Assembly (NCBI GenBank): GCA_030685015.1
Contig: JAUXWS010000076.1
Location: 1 to 64,000, forward strand
Direction: 5' to 3'
DNA from: a bacterium
Lineage (GTDB): Bacteria > CAIWAD01
Length of the DNA: 64,000 nt
The position numbers and the translations under genes are program-made. Of this stretch, positions 1 to 9,458 are shown piece after piece. The notes under the pieces are model-generated. The model was not told the DNA's origin. It did no database searches and saw nothing but the letters and a program-made list of their open reading frames with translations. Position 1 is the stretch's first letter. Every line of letters starts with the position of its first letter.

Positions 1-212
1 TCCGCCCGGGCGAGCGCCTCCCGGCGGCTCGCCGGATCCCCGTAGGCCCCTTGCAATTCCGCCACCGCGCCAGCATAGCGGCGCTGGCGCTCGGCGCCCG
101 CCAGGTACTCCAACAGGGCTTGACGGACCAACTGGGACCGCGTCCGGCCGCTTCGCCGGGCCTCCGCCTCCAACTCGCCCTCCAGGGCCTCGCCCAAGCG
201 CAGACTGATCAT
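1..212 (-). CDS. Ribbon-helix-helix (CopG-type) antitoxin, cut by window edge
   Basis: Partial gene; the first 70 codons are visible and the 3' end lies off the left edge. The product begins MISLRLGEALEGELEAEARR, followed by a helix with SQLVRQAL. A short beta strand followed by two helices is the usual ribbon-helix-helix DNA-binding fold of CopG/VapB-type antitoxins. The ATG is preceded by AGGTGGTG, a good ribosome binding site. Such proteins normally repress their own promoter and neutralise a toxin encoded just downstream, which here would be outside the window. The family assignment rests on the pattern of the first 40 residues; the toxin type is unknown. It could also be a stand-alone RHH regulator. 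Confidence 0.7.
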   Translation of the reverse strand, partial: MISLRLGEALEGELEAEARRSGRTRSQLVRQALLEYLAGAERQRRYAGAVAELQGAYGDPASRREALARA

Positions 213-229
213 CACACCACCTGCAAGTC

Positions 230-283
230 ATATCGTAATGCGTATTGCGGGCGGATTGTACTACTCCCCGCAAGACACGTCAA
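230..283 (-). promoter_or_regulatory. Sigma-70 promoter and operator-like repeat of the RHH gene
   Basis: On the minus strand TTGACG (283-278) and TACAAT (260-255) are separated by exactly 17 bases, close to the consensus. Just downstream, over the predicted start point, plus-strand 234-247 contains CGTAATG followed by CGTATTG, a 7-base tandem near-repeat that could be a two-half-site operator for the RHH dimer. Autoregulation is inferred. Confidence 0.7.
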
Positions 284-458
284 GCCGGCGCTGGCGGGAG
301 CCTCCTGCACGGCCGCTCATCCGCTCCCGACCTTGCGCCAGGCCGTGGCCGCGTCCCAGTCATCCCGGATCAGTCGCACGAGTTGCCGGTCTGCCCAGGC
401 CCCTGCCGAGGTGGGTGCCACCGTCTTCGGCGGTGCGGAGTTGCGCGCCCCACGGCCG

Positions 459-773
459 CCCATCCACCCGTTTCCGCTGCGCGAGGACCTGGGCGCCTTG
501 TGGGAAAGCTACCTGGTGGTGGAGCGCCACAAGGGCCTGGATATGGCGGGCCGGCACGTCAATCGCCGGTTCTGGCGCACCCACGACCGGCAGGAGATCG
601 ACCTGGTGGAGGAAGAGGGCGGCCGCCTGTCCGGCTGAGAATTCAAGTGGAGCGCCCCGCGCCGTGACAGCGTGCCCAGCGCCTGGCGCATGGGCTATCC
701 CGACGCCGGGCACCAAGTGATCCACCGCGACAACTACCTGCCCTTCATCATCCCGAGCAATTCTGCGGTTTGA
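459..773 (+). pseudogene. 3' fragment of a DUF4143 (AAA+-associated) ATPase, with in-frame stop
   Basis: The frame reads FPLREDLGALWESYLVVERH, then RRFWRTHDRQEIDLVEE, then a TGA at 636-638, and continues in the same frame with EFKW and ends at 771-773. This is the typical C-terminal end of the DUF4143 nuclease-like domain found in ATPases of the DUF4143 family (FWRT...QEIDLVEE...EFKW), where the stop takes the place of an ordinary residue before EFKW. The N-terminal ATPase part is missing: no Walker motifs lie upstream. It is therefore a truncated relic with an internal stop. It sits between an antitoxin gene and a transposase relic, which suggests a degraded accessory island. Confidence 0.75.
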
Positions 774-902
774 GCCAATGGGCTGTCGGGACCAGGTCCG
801 ACGGCCCATCGTTGCCATCATCGGCGGGCGGGACGATCAGCGGGACCCAGTTGGATTACGTGGTAAAGCGCGTGGCTGTATCTTGAAACGTCAGGATGCC
901 TT

Positions 903-1356
903 CCCGACAAGACCAGCATCCACCTTCGGTCGCCCGAGGTGGAGGATCGTGCTGTTCCCGGCCACTTGGAAGGCGACCCCATCAAGGGCGCGGGGAACTG
1001 GTTCGCCGTCGGCACAATGGTGGCTCGTACCAGCCGGATCATCCTATCTGTTAAGGTCATGAGCGCCACAGCGGAAACTGCACTGGAAAGTTTCCGTGAG
1101 GCCTTCGCCCGAATGCCCAGCCGCTCCGCCAGACTCTCACCTATGACCAGGGCAAGGAAATGGCTTGCCATAAGGCGCTGGCCGAGGCCACAGAGCTGAA
1201 TATCTTCGCTGCAGTTCCGCATAGCCCCTGGCATCGGGCTTCAGACGAGAACAGCCATGGCCTGATCCGCCGGTTCCTCCCCAGGGGCACCGACTTGTCG
1301 CAGTACAGCCAGGAGCAATTGGACGCCTTCGAGTCGATGTTCAACACCCTGCAATG
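903..1356 (+). pseudogene. IS30-family transposase remnant (frameshifted, truncated)
   Basis: Two frames together spell the C-terminal half of an IS30 transposase. The first (903 to about 1125) reads EVEDRAVPGHLEGDPIKGAGN, the region of the DDE catalytic core. The second (about 1120 to 1356) reads TLTYDQGKEMACHKALAE, PHSPWHRASDENSHGLIRR and GTDLSQYSQEQLDAFESMFN. The shift from frame 0 to frame 2 occurs near 1115-1125, before TLTYDQG, and fits loss of one base. The N-terminal helix-turn-helix half is absent, and the product stops before the usual RPRKTLGW end. No terminal inverted repeats were found. It is an inactive relic. Confidence 0.85.
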
Positions 1357-1515
1357 AGAAGTCCATGGTTTCAAACATCCATTGAAGGTCTACTCCTCAT
1401 ACGAGAAAGTCATCACCCGAATCCGAAATGCAAGCTACGCCACCGCTGTTGCACTTGCTCCTCGAGGTCGAGGAGCTTTGCCCTAGTTCGAGAAATTGAA
1501 ATGTGGCATGCTGCC
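1357..1515. other. Short intergenic region with a hairpin
   Basis: No gene is seen. A perfect 9-bp inverted repeat (GCTCCTCGA, 1457-1465, with TCGAGGAGC, 1468-1476) lies about 40 bases beyond the stop of the response regulator and may end its transcript. There is no long T run on that strand, so the terminator role is only possible. Confidence 0.4.
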
Positions 1516-2977
<1,462 letters not shown>

Positions 2978-2988
<11 letters not shown>

Positions 2989-5488
2989 GCTGTCCCCCCG
3001 TCCTGCCGGGTAGGTCCGGGCATGGCCCGTCCGCCCCGTCCCCACTGACGTCCGCTAGCGCCGGCCAGTCCACCAGGGCCAGCGTGCCGCCCTCCACCAC
3101 CCTCTCCAGGCGCAGCGCGGCGCCATTCTGGCGCAGCACCTTGCGCGCGAAGAAGAGACCATAGCCATAGCCATCGGGTTTGGTGCTGAAGCCCGGTTCC
3201 CAGATCCGCTCGCGCAGCTCGTCGGGGATGCCCGGCCCGCTGTCCTGGATGGCCAGGCGCCAGCCGGGCGAGCCGTCCTCGCGCCGCGTCTCGTGCAGAT
3301 CCACCACCAGCGGGCCGGCGCGCTCCATGGCTTCCAGCGCATTGGTAAGCAGGCCGCCCAGAGCCAGGGCCAGACCCTCCCCGTCGCCGCGGATCCAGGC
3401 CGGCCCGGCCGGCAGGCGGAGGGCAAGATCCACCTGCGGCAGGTGGCTGGCGCCGCAATGGATCAGGGCCTGGGGCACCGTCCCGCGCAGATCCAGGCGC
3501 CCTTCCGGCTGCCGCTCACCGGCCAGCCGCATGAACTGGCGCACCAGCTGGTGCATGTGCTCCAGCTCCTCGCGCATGCGCGTCAGCACGCGCTCAAGGC
3601 CCGGCGTGCCGCCCGGGTGGACCGCCTCCACCTCGCGGCGCAGCTGGTCCAGCCCCAAGCGCAGCGGCGTCATGGGCGACTTCAGTTCGTGGGTGATCAT
3701 GCCCGCCAGGCTGCGGAACTTGCGTCCCTCGCTCGCTTCGCGTTCGGAGGTCTCGTCGAACCCGATCCAGACGCTGCCCAGCGGGCGGGGTCCGCGCTCC
3801 AGGGGCCGCCGGAACCAGCGCAACCAACGCCCGCCCGTCTCCAGCGTGCGGCTGTCCTCGGGCGCCAGGCCGTCCAGCAGGGCGGCCAGCCGGCGGCGCG
3901 TGCCCTCGTCCGCCCACAGGGCGTGGAACTCGCGGTTGGCGTAGAGCACCTTGCCGCGGGAGTCGACCAGGGCCACGGGCTGTGCGTTGTCGTCCACGAT
4001 GCCGCGCAGGAGGCGTTCCTGGCGGTGGATGCGGACTCCCAGCAGCATGAACAAAGCCAGGAGTCCGCCACCGCCGGCCCACCAGGTAGCAGGTTGCCGA
4101 CCGAGGCGCCGCCAGACCGGAACCGGCAGCAGGGCGAAGGACTCCAGCCAGTCGTCGTGCAGCACGTGCACGACGAGCCGGCCCATGCCCGGACCCTGGC
4201 AGTGCAGCAGCTCGCCCCGGGGCTGGGCCACATGGATGCGTCCGCGCGAGCGCCCATCGCGGCTCAGGATCCAGAGTTCGTCGCGCGGGGCGCGCATGGT
4301 CACATGGCCTTCCACCAAGCGGGGCCGGTGGCCATCGGCGGGCAAGGCAAGGGTCCCCGTCACGCGCAGCGGATGGATGCGACAGCGGCTGAGGCGCTCC
4401 GCATCCAGCACCAGCACCTCCGGGAACTCGGCGCCAGGCGACGTCCCGCCCCAGTCGGCGGAGATCAGGCCCGGCCAATGGTGCTTCCACAACAAGCGCT
4501 GGGTCCAGCCGTCCACCAGGGCCAGGTTGAAGGTGTCCCCCGCCTGGGGGGCGAAACGCATGGAGGTGTGGAGCAGGAGGTGGCGCTTGTCCGGCGCGAC
4601 CACCACCCCGTAGCTGTTGTGGGCGACGCCCAGGTTCAGGCCCGGGCGGAAGCCGGAGTCGGGATCGAAGGAGAGCAGCCCTCCCCAGCTGTCGTCCAGG
4701 CCGCCCAGCCTGTTGCCGTTCCTGGCGATCAGGCCTTCGCTGTAGAGGCGCGGCCGCCCGTGGACGTCCAGGGCCAGGTCCTCCGCCCGGCGGTTCTGGC
4801 TGGCGCCACAGGGGAAGAACTGGAAGCCGGGCTCAGACCCGCCCAGATCCGCCATGACCACTCCGCGCCACCCCAGGAAGTGCGCGGTCACAGAGATCAG
4901 GGCGCGCTCGCCCGCGGCGGTGGGGACGAAGAGGAAGCAGCTCAGCTCCGGCGCGTTCTGCCAGGAATGCGGATGGGTGGCCGGGGTGAAGAGCGGGTTC
5001 TGCCAGTAGATCTGGTAGTCGGATTCATGGGGCCGCCGGCGGCACAGGTTCAGGAAGATGGTGGTGGTGTCGGCCGAGGCCGTGAGCGCCGCCAGCCAGG
5101 AGCTGCCGTCGGCGCTGGATGCGGCAAAGAGCTCCGGCAGCAAATGGCGTCCGGCGAGGAAGGGTTGCAGGTTGGGCAGCGGGGTGTCCGGCTGCTGCCG
5201 GTTGATCTTGATGGAGGGCGGCAGGGATGAATGTGGGCGCGGGATCACCAGGCGCTCCTGTCGGCCGTCCCCGTCCAGGTCCGCCAGCGTGGCGCAGCCG
5301 GCGGTCCCTTCCATCATATAGGAACGGCCCTCCCAGCCCACGCCGGGCGCCAGCCAGAACTCAGCCAGCAGCCCGGCGCCGGCCGCGAAGGACAGCACGG
5401 CCAGCAGACCCAGGGCCAGGGTGCGGGGCAGGCTTTCCAGGAAGAAGCGCTGGGGACGCTGGGGCGGCATGGCTCGCTCTGTTTTCAT
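2978..5488 (-). CDS. Membrane sensor histidine kinase with large periplasmic sensor
   Basis: An 836-residue sensor kinase, the partner of the response regulator that overlaps its 3' end. A first membrane helix lies at about 18-45. About 420 residues of predicted periplasmic sequence follow, starting with a CATLADLDGDGRQERLV segment that resembles an FG-GAP/VCBS repeat. A second helix lies near 465-485 and a PAS-like domain at about 495-590 (PVALVDSRGKVLYANREF). The HisKA motif MITHELKSPMTPLRL has its phospho-acceptor His near 597. The ATPase domain has an N box (LLTNALEAME), G1 (DSGPGI) and G2 (GYGYGLFFARK). The sensor domain is unusually long and its ligand is unknown; a beta-propeller that samples the cell surface is possible. 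The start MKTERAM was taken; MPPQRPQ seven codons later is an alternative. Confidence 0.9.
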
Positions 5489-5603
5489 CGATCACAATGC
5501 AATCCGCATGCCGGGAGGACACCCTGTCTCACGTCGGTAGGGGCCTTCAGACCAATTGCGTCACTCATGCGAGGGTGCAGCCGCCTTCCCATTGGTCAAG
5601 TGC

Positions 5604-5658
5604 CTGGCACCAACTTGGCACCGACCTGGCACCGGCCTGGCACCAACCTGGCATTGAA
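5604..5658. repeat. 11-bp tandem array (TGGCACC units, 5 copies)
   Basis: TGGCA recurs at 5605, 5616, 5627, 5638 and 5649, exactly 11 bases apart; the unit is CCTGGCACCAA with one- or two-base variants. It lies between the sensor kinase start and the end of the TOBE gene. A TTGACC that could be a -35 for the kinase directly abuts it (minus 5599-5594), but no good -10 follows. On the plus strand each neighbouring pair keeps the GG and GC dinucleotides of a sigma-54 promoter at the right distance. Confidence 0.9.
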
Positions 5659-5671
5659 AAAGTGACGGGGG

Positions 5672-5881
5672 CTATTCCTTCACCGGCATGACATGCACGG
5701 CCTTCACCAGGAGGGTGACGCGATCGCCCACCTGAAGGGCCAGCTCGTCGACGGACTCGCTGGTGAGGACGGAGGCCATGGCGGCGGGCGCCTCCGCCTC
5801 GAACTTGACCAGGGACATGACCTCGCCGCGCGTCACGGAGGTGACCTTGGCGCGAATCTGGTTGCGGGCTCCAGGCTTCAT
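5672..5881 (-). CDS. TOBE-domain molybdate-binding (Mop-type) protein
   Basis: A 69-residue protein that is a single TOBE/Mop domain: MKPGARNQIRAKVTSVTRGE, then MSLVKFEA, and VGDRVTLLVKAVHVMPVKE at the end. Mop proteins (molbindins) bind molybdate or tungstate in the cytoplasm, as a store or as the sensing half of regulators. The start at 5881 has AAGGAGA eight bases upstream. No molybdate transporter or ModE-type helix-turn-helix lies next to it. It follows ynfA closely and probably shares its transcript. The length is normal for a stand-alone Mop domain. Confidence 0.85.
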   Translation of the reverse strand: MKPGARNQIRAKVTSVTRGEVMSLVKFEAEAPAAMASVLTSESVDELALQVGDRVTLLVKAVHVMPVKE

Positions 5882-5939
5882 GTGAGTCTCCTTTGCGTTG
5901 GGTTGTCCGGGTTCCGCCAGGCCTTGGGTGGCCGGCAGG

Positions 5940-6269
5940 TCAGGCGCCACGCGGCGCAAACATGATGATGGCCATGCCAGCCAGCGCAACGGCCGCCCCC
6001 ACAAGATCCCACATGGTGGGGCGCAAACCGTCCACGGCCCACAACCAGAGGAGGGCGACGCCCACGTAGACCCCACCGTAGGCGGCGTAGACGCGTCCCG
6101 CCGCCGTGGGGTGCAGGGAGAGCAGCCAGGCGAAGAGGGCCAGGCTGAGGGCCGCCGGCAGCAGCAACCAGGCGCTCCTTCCCTCCCGCAACCAGAGGTA
6201 GGGCAGATAGCAGCCGAGAATCTCCGCCACCGCGGTGAGAAGGAAGAGACCGAGAGTCTTCAGGGCCAT
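5940..6269 (-). CDS. YnfA family small membrane protein
   Basis: A 109-residue protein with four membrane helices, matching the YnfA/UPF0060 family throughout: [18 protein letters not shown] in helix one, [20 protein letters not shown] in the middle, and [18 protein letters not shown] at the end. YnfA is related to small multidrug-resistance exporters; its real substrate in most bacteria is unsettled. The ATG at 6269 lies inside the last codons of the upstream acetyltransferase fragment, so it may depend on that reading for translation. The length equals the family norm, and nothing suggests damage. Confidence 0.93.
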   Translation of the reverse strand: MALKTLGLFLLTAVAEILGCYLPYLWLREGRSAWLLLPAALSLALFAWLLSLHPTAAGRVYAAYGGVYVGVALLWLWAVDGLRPTMWDLVGAAVALAGMAIIMFAPRGA

Positions 6270-6457
6270 GACTGGATCCTTGCTCCTTCACCCGCCACCG
6301 GGTCAGGCTCCCGGCGCCGTTGGTGGAAGGCCGCGCGCCCCTCCGGCGGGCCCCAGCCAGACAGGAAGCCCAGCTGCTCGTCACAGGCCCAGGCGTGAAG
6401 CAGGTCAAGATCCTCCGGCTCCAGGGGCCGCAGCCGCACCCCGTCACATTCCATCAT
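6260..6457 (-). pseudogene. N-terminal fragment of a GNAT acetyltransferase
   Basis: A 65-residue frame starting MMECDGVRLRPLEPEDLDLL and continuing HAWACDEQLGFLSGWGPP, which is how RimJ/RimL-type GNAT N-acetyltransferases begin. Resemblance stops after about 45 residues, and the acetyl-CoA binding motif (Q/RxxGxG/A) is absent; the frame ends inside the ynfA start region. It was probably cut when ynfA was joined to it. ATG at 6457 was chosen because AAAGGAG lies six bases before it; the ATG at 6463 would overlap that site. It may still be translated and couple to ynfA. Confidence 0.6.
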
Positions 6458-6535
6458 GGCCATCTCCTTTCCCGCGGCGGGTCCGCCCGGCCGGCCGCCG
6501 CCTCGGGCGGCCGCGCTCCCTGAACGCGACAGCTC

Positions 6536-7765
6536 TCATGTGAAGCGGAAAACGAGGGGCAGGATCAGGCACACGATCGCGGCCCAGAGCCCGTAGGCCG
6601 GCAGGAAGCCGGTCGCGGCCCGGCGACAGGCGTCGACCCCCGTGCCGCCGCGCACGAAGCCAAGCTGGGCGCGGAAGAGCAGGGCCAAATGGGCCAGGAT
6701 GAAGAGATTGGCCCCCAGCACGACCACCCGGTTGGGCGTGAAGCCGAAGGAGGCGAGCCTGAACACGATGGCCGAGAGCGCCAGCAGGTCGATCAGGAGC
6801 GTCACCGCCAGCAGGGCCAGGTTGATGTGGTCGACCCAGCCCACCGCGTCGTCCCCGCCGCGCTCCGCGGTGGAGAGCAGGGCCATGCCCAGCACCACCA
6901 CCAGCAGCCCGTTCACCGTGATGAGGAAGGTGCGGTCGACGAAGGGGTTCTGACCGCCCACGAGGGCCGTCACGAGGTAGGTGCAGGTCATGGCGAGGAA
7001 GAGCGGCGCGAAGATGCGGGCGAGCATGGAGGCGATCCCGGTGTGACGGTGGAAGACCTTGTCGTAGAGGATGGTCGCGGCCAGGGGCACCGCCGCGGCG
7101 CCCACCACCCCGATGTTCCTGGCGTACCACTCCGCGCTGCCCGGCGTGGTCAGCTCGAAGAGCGCGATGGTGATGGCGCTGAAGACGCCGCCGCCCAGCG
7201 CGACCAGGCTGCCCAGGATGAGCAGTTCGCCGTTGTAGCGAAGGAAGCGGAGGCGCGCCTCCGTCCCACGCCAGGCCGGGCCGGTGAAGACGAAGCCCAG
7301 GAAAACCCAGTAGAGGATCGGCAGGTGGATCAGTGCCATGGCCACCGAGTCGCCGTCGCCGGGCAGCAGGCCGGCCAGGGCGCCGGCCAGCGCGGCCAGC
7401 GGCAGGCCGGCCGTCAGCCGGCCCCGCTCGCGCCCCTCCCGCCAGAAGTAGAGCGCCAGGCCAAGGATGACCCACAGGGGCGCAAAGCGCGGGTAGTACC
7501 ACTCCAAGTCGAGCCAGAAGGCGGGAACGCGCACCAGCAGACCGCCCCCCAGCGCGATGGCGAGGGCCGGGACCAGCTCCCGCAGCCCCGGGGCCTTGGT
7601 CTGGCCGGGGGCGAGCCGCGCCTCCCAGACACGCAGGACGATCTCGTCGGGCCGAATGGCGCGCGCCGCAGCCAGGGCGCGGCGGAAGTCCTTGGGCGAC
7701 TGCCGGTGCAGCGCCTCCAGCGCGGTCGGATCTTCCAATCGATCGAGGATCTGCTCCGCGTCCAT
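6536..7765 (-). CDS. Polytopic membrane protein, possibly DUF4153-like
   Basis: A 409-residue integral membrane protein of unknown function. The first 65 residues are soluble (MDAEQILDRLEDPTALEAL and following), and the rest consists of ten or more hydrophobic helices. The stretch RLASFGFTPNRVVVLGANLF resembles the conserved loop of DUF4153 proteins (YGxTxNRxxVL), so that family is a tentative call. GTG- or ATG-type alternatives lie upstream (MKQGSHQ at 7798), but ATG at 7765 has GGGGAA at good spacing. It follows the broken DUF4256 gene in the same direction. No catalytic motif is evident. Confidence 0.7.
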   Translation of the reverse strand: MDAEQILDRLEDPTALEALHRQSPKDFRRALAAARAIRPDEIVLRVWEARLAPGQTKAPGLRELVPALAIALGGGLLVRVPAFWLDLEWYYPRFAPLWVILGLALYFWREGRERGRLTAGLPLAALAGALAGLLPGDGDSVAMALIHLPILYWVFLGFVFTGPAWRGTEARLRFLRYNGELLILGSLVALGGGVFSAITIALFELTTPGSAEWYARNIGVVGAAAVPLAATILYDKVFHRHTGIASMLARIFAPLFLAMTCTYLVTALVGGQNPFVDRTFLITVNGLLVVVLGMALLSTAERGGDDAVGWVDHINLALLAVTLLIDLLALSAIVFRLASFGFTPNRVVVLGANLFILAHLALLFRAQLGFVRGGTGVDACRRAATGFLPAYGLWAAIVCLILPLVFRFT

Positions 7766-7819
7766 GGTTTCCCCGCCTTGATGCGACCCCTGCTTCATTC
7801 CGCCCCACCTGCCCCAGGC

Positions 7820-8364
7820 TCACACCACCACCCGGCCACGGAAGCCCCTGGCCGCGAAGTAGGACTCCGCGCCGTTGTGGTAGACAAAGACGCGCCCATA
7901 TCGCCGATCGCAGAAAAGGGCGCCCCCCCGGACTCTGATCTCGTCCGGGGTCCTGATCCAGCTTGAGGTCTTCCTGTCAAACTCCCCAAGCTCCTGCAGC
8001 GCCCGATAGTGCTGCTCCGTGAGCAGCTCAAGGCCCATGTCCGAGGCCGTTTCCAACGCGCATCCCTTGGGCTTGTTTTCCTTTCGCGCGTCCAGGGCGT
8101 CGCGATCATAGCAAAGCGGCGGCGGCCCATGGGGCTTTCCGGCGAGCAATCGCAGAAGACGACCCCGCCGCTCTCCTGGTCCCTTCCCACCACATCCGGC
8201 TCCCCGCCCGTGGTCTCCATCCCTTGCAGCACCGCGACTTTTGCGGGATGGGCTTCCAGCCTGGCCAGGACCAGACTCCAGTCCATCCCGCCATGACGAA
8301 TCATGTGCTGCCGGAAGCGCTCTTCCAGCGTGTTGATCAACTCCTGATGTTGGGCCGCCTTCAC
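7820..8364 (-). pseudogene. DUF4256 family protein, frameshifted
   Basis: Two overlapping frames make one DUF4256 protein. The first begins at a GTG (8364) preceded by AAGGAG and reads ELINTLEERFRQHMIRHGGM, METTGGEPDVVGRDQESGG and CDCSPESPMGRR. The second resumes with LCYDRDALDARKENKPKG, then FDRKTSSWIRTPDEIRVRGG, ALFCDRRYGRVFVYHNGAES and YFAARGFRG. The change of frame lies in the run of CGC codons at 8115-8127, where one base seems lost; the repeat-like GGCGGCGG makes a slip plausible. All other family motifs are intact, so this is either a recent mutation or a sequencing error. The function of DUF4256 proteins is not known. Confidence 0.85.
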
Positions 8365-8757
8365 TCCTCACTCTCCTTCAACCTGTTGTCCTGGCCGACT
8401 TCGCACTTCGTTCAGGGCGGAGCCGCCGGCTCCACGACGATTGTTGTGGAGGCTCGATGACGTTGGCCACGCCCGTGGCGCCAACTGACGGCCCACCCGG
8501 ATAAGGGCGCGCAAGCCTTCCACCCTGTCATTCCACATGGGATCTCCGGTTCGTGCGGCAGGTCGTGGGCCAAGGTGCCCATTCAGCGAAGGATTGGCAA
8601 GCAGAAGATGGCCGGGCACACCAAAGTGGGATCCAGCGGAATAAGCGAATCATCTTCAGTTTCACAACGAGGCTGCCGATGTATGTGGCAGGTCACATGG
8701 GCTGACGGTTGCACGTCAAGGGACGCCGCCACCCTGAATCAGACCCCCGGAGGGTTG
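8365..8757. other. Intergenic region, nothing recognised
   Basis: About 390 bases between the divergent DUF4256 and PAS-protein genes. Short open frames occur on both strands but have no family resemblance and no good ribosome binding sites. No clear promoter pair was found, although both neighbours must start here. Confidence 0.5.
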
Positions 8758-9375
8758 ATGGAGTCCTTGACCAATGTGCTCGGCCTGCGGGCCATCCTGG
8801 ACGCCCTGCCCGCCTTGGTGCTGGTGGTGGACGAGGATGTGCGTGTATTGGACAACAATCGGGCGGCCACCCAGATCCTGCTCGGTGGGCAGGATTCCCA
8901 GCTTGTGGGGCTGCGGCGGGCCGGCGACGCCATGCTCTGCATCCATGCCACCGAGACGCCGGCCGGCTGCGGGCACTCGCCCCATTGCCGCCAATGCGTC
9001 ATCCGTGGCTCGGTGGGAGAGGCCGCCCGCGGCCGCATCGTGGTGCGTCGCCGGGCGCGCATGGAGCTGCACCGCGCCGACGTGGTCGAGGAGATCTGCG
9101 CCCTGGTCACCGCCACGCCGCTCCAGTACATGGACCAGGCGCGCGTCCTGCTCGTCATTGACAACATCAGCGAGCTGACCGACATCCAGTCCTTCCTCCC
9201 CATCTGCTCCGTCTGCAAGAAGATCCGGCCGGACGAGCAGACCTGGCTGCCGCTCGAGAGCTACTTCAAGACCTACTGGGACGTGGACTTCTCCCACAGC
9301 TACTGCCCGGCCTGCCTGGAGGAGGAGCGGGGCCGCATGCTGGCGGACCATGCCGCGGGTCAATCCTCTCCATGA
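8758..9375 (+). CDS. PAS-domain sensor protein with C-terminal CxxC zinc-ribbon, no output kinase
   Basis: A 205-residue soluble protein. Residues about 10-130 look like a PAS fold (ILDALPALVLVVDEDVRVLD, then NNRAATQILL) containing a Cys-rich insert CIHATETPAGCGHSPHCRQC. The C-terminal part has the module PICSVCKKIR ... YCPACL, two CxxC pairs that probably hold a metal; this module is common at the end of PAS, GGDEF and kinase proteins in delta-proteobacteria-like genomes. There is no kinase, GGDEF or helix-turn-helix domain, so it may act through a protein partner. The ATG at 8758 follows GGAGGG at very short spacing. It converges on the AI-2E permease gene. Confidence 0.75.
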   Translation: MESLTNVLGLRAILDALPALVLVVDEDVRVLDNNRAATQILLGGQDSQLVGLRRAGDAMLCIHATETPAGCGHSPHCRQCVIRGSVGEAARGRIVVRRRARMELHRADVVEEICALVTATPLQYMDQARVLLVIDNISELTDIQSFLPICSVCKKIRPDEQTWLPLESYFKTYWDVDFSHSYCPACLEEERGRMLADHAAGQSSP

Positions 9376-9396
9376 GGTGGAGGATCCAAGGCCGAT

Positions 9397-9420
9397 CCCG
9401 CGCTGATCCCACACCGCGGG
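9397..9420. terminator. Possible two-way terminator hairpin
   Basis: CCCGCG (9397-9402) pairs with CGCGGG (9415-9420) around a 12-base loop, between the convergent PAS and permease genes. There is no T run, so this is a weak call. Confidence 0.35.
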
Positions 9421-9458
9421 AGTCATGCCCAGCCCTTCCACCTGGCCGCCGGGGAGGC

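Noticed and set aside
317-436. Minus-strand frame end reading QLVRLIRDDWDAATAWRKVG
   Set aside because: It looks protein-like and may be the last part of a lost gene, but it overlaps the DUF4143 relic region and has no start or known family.
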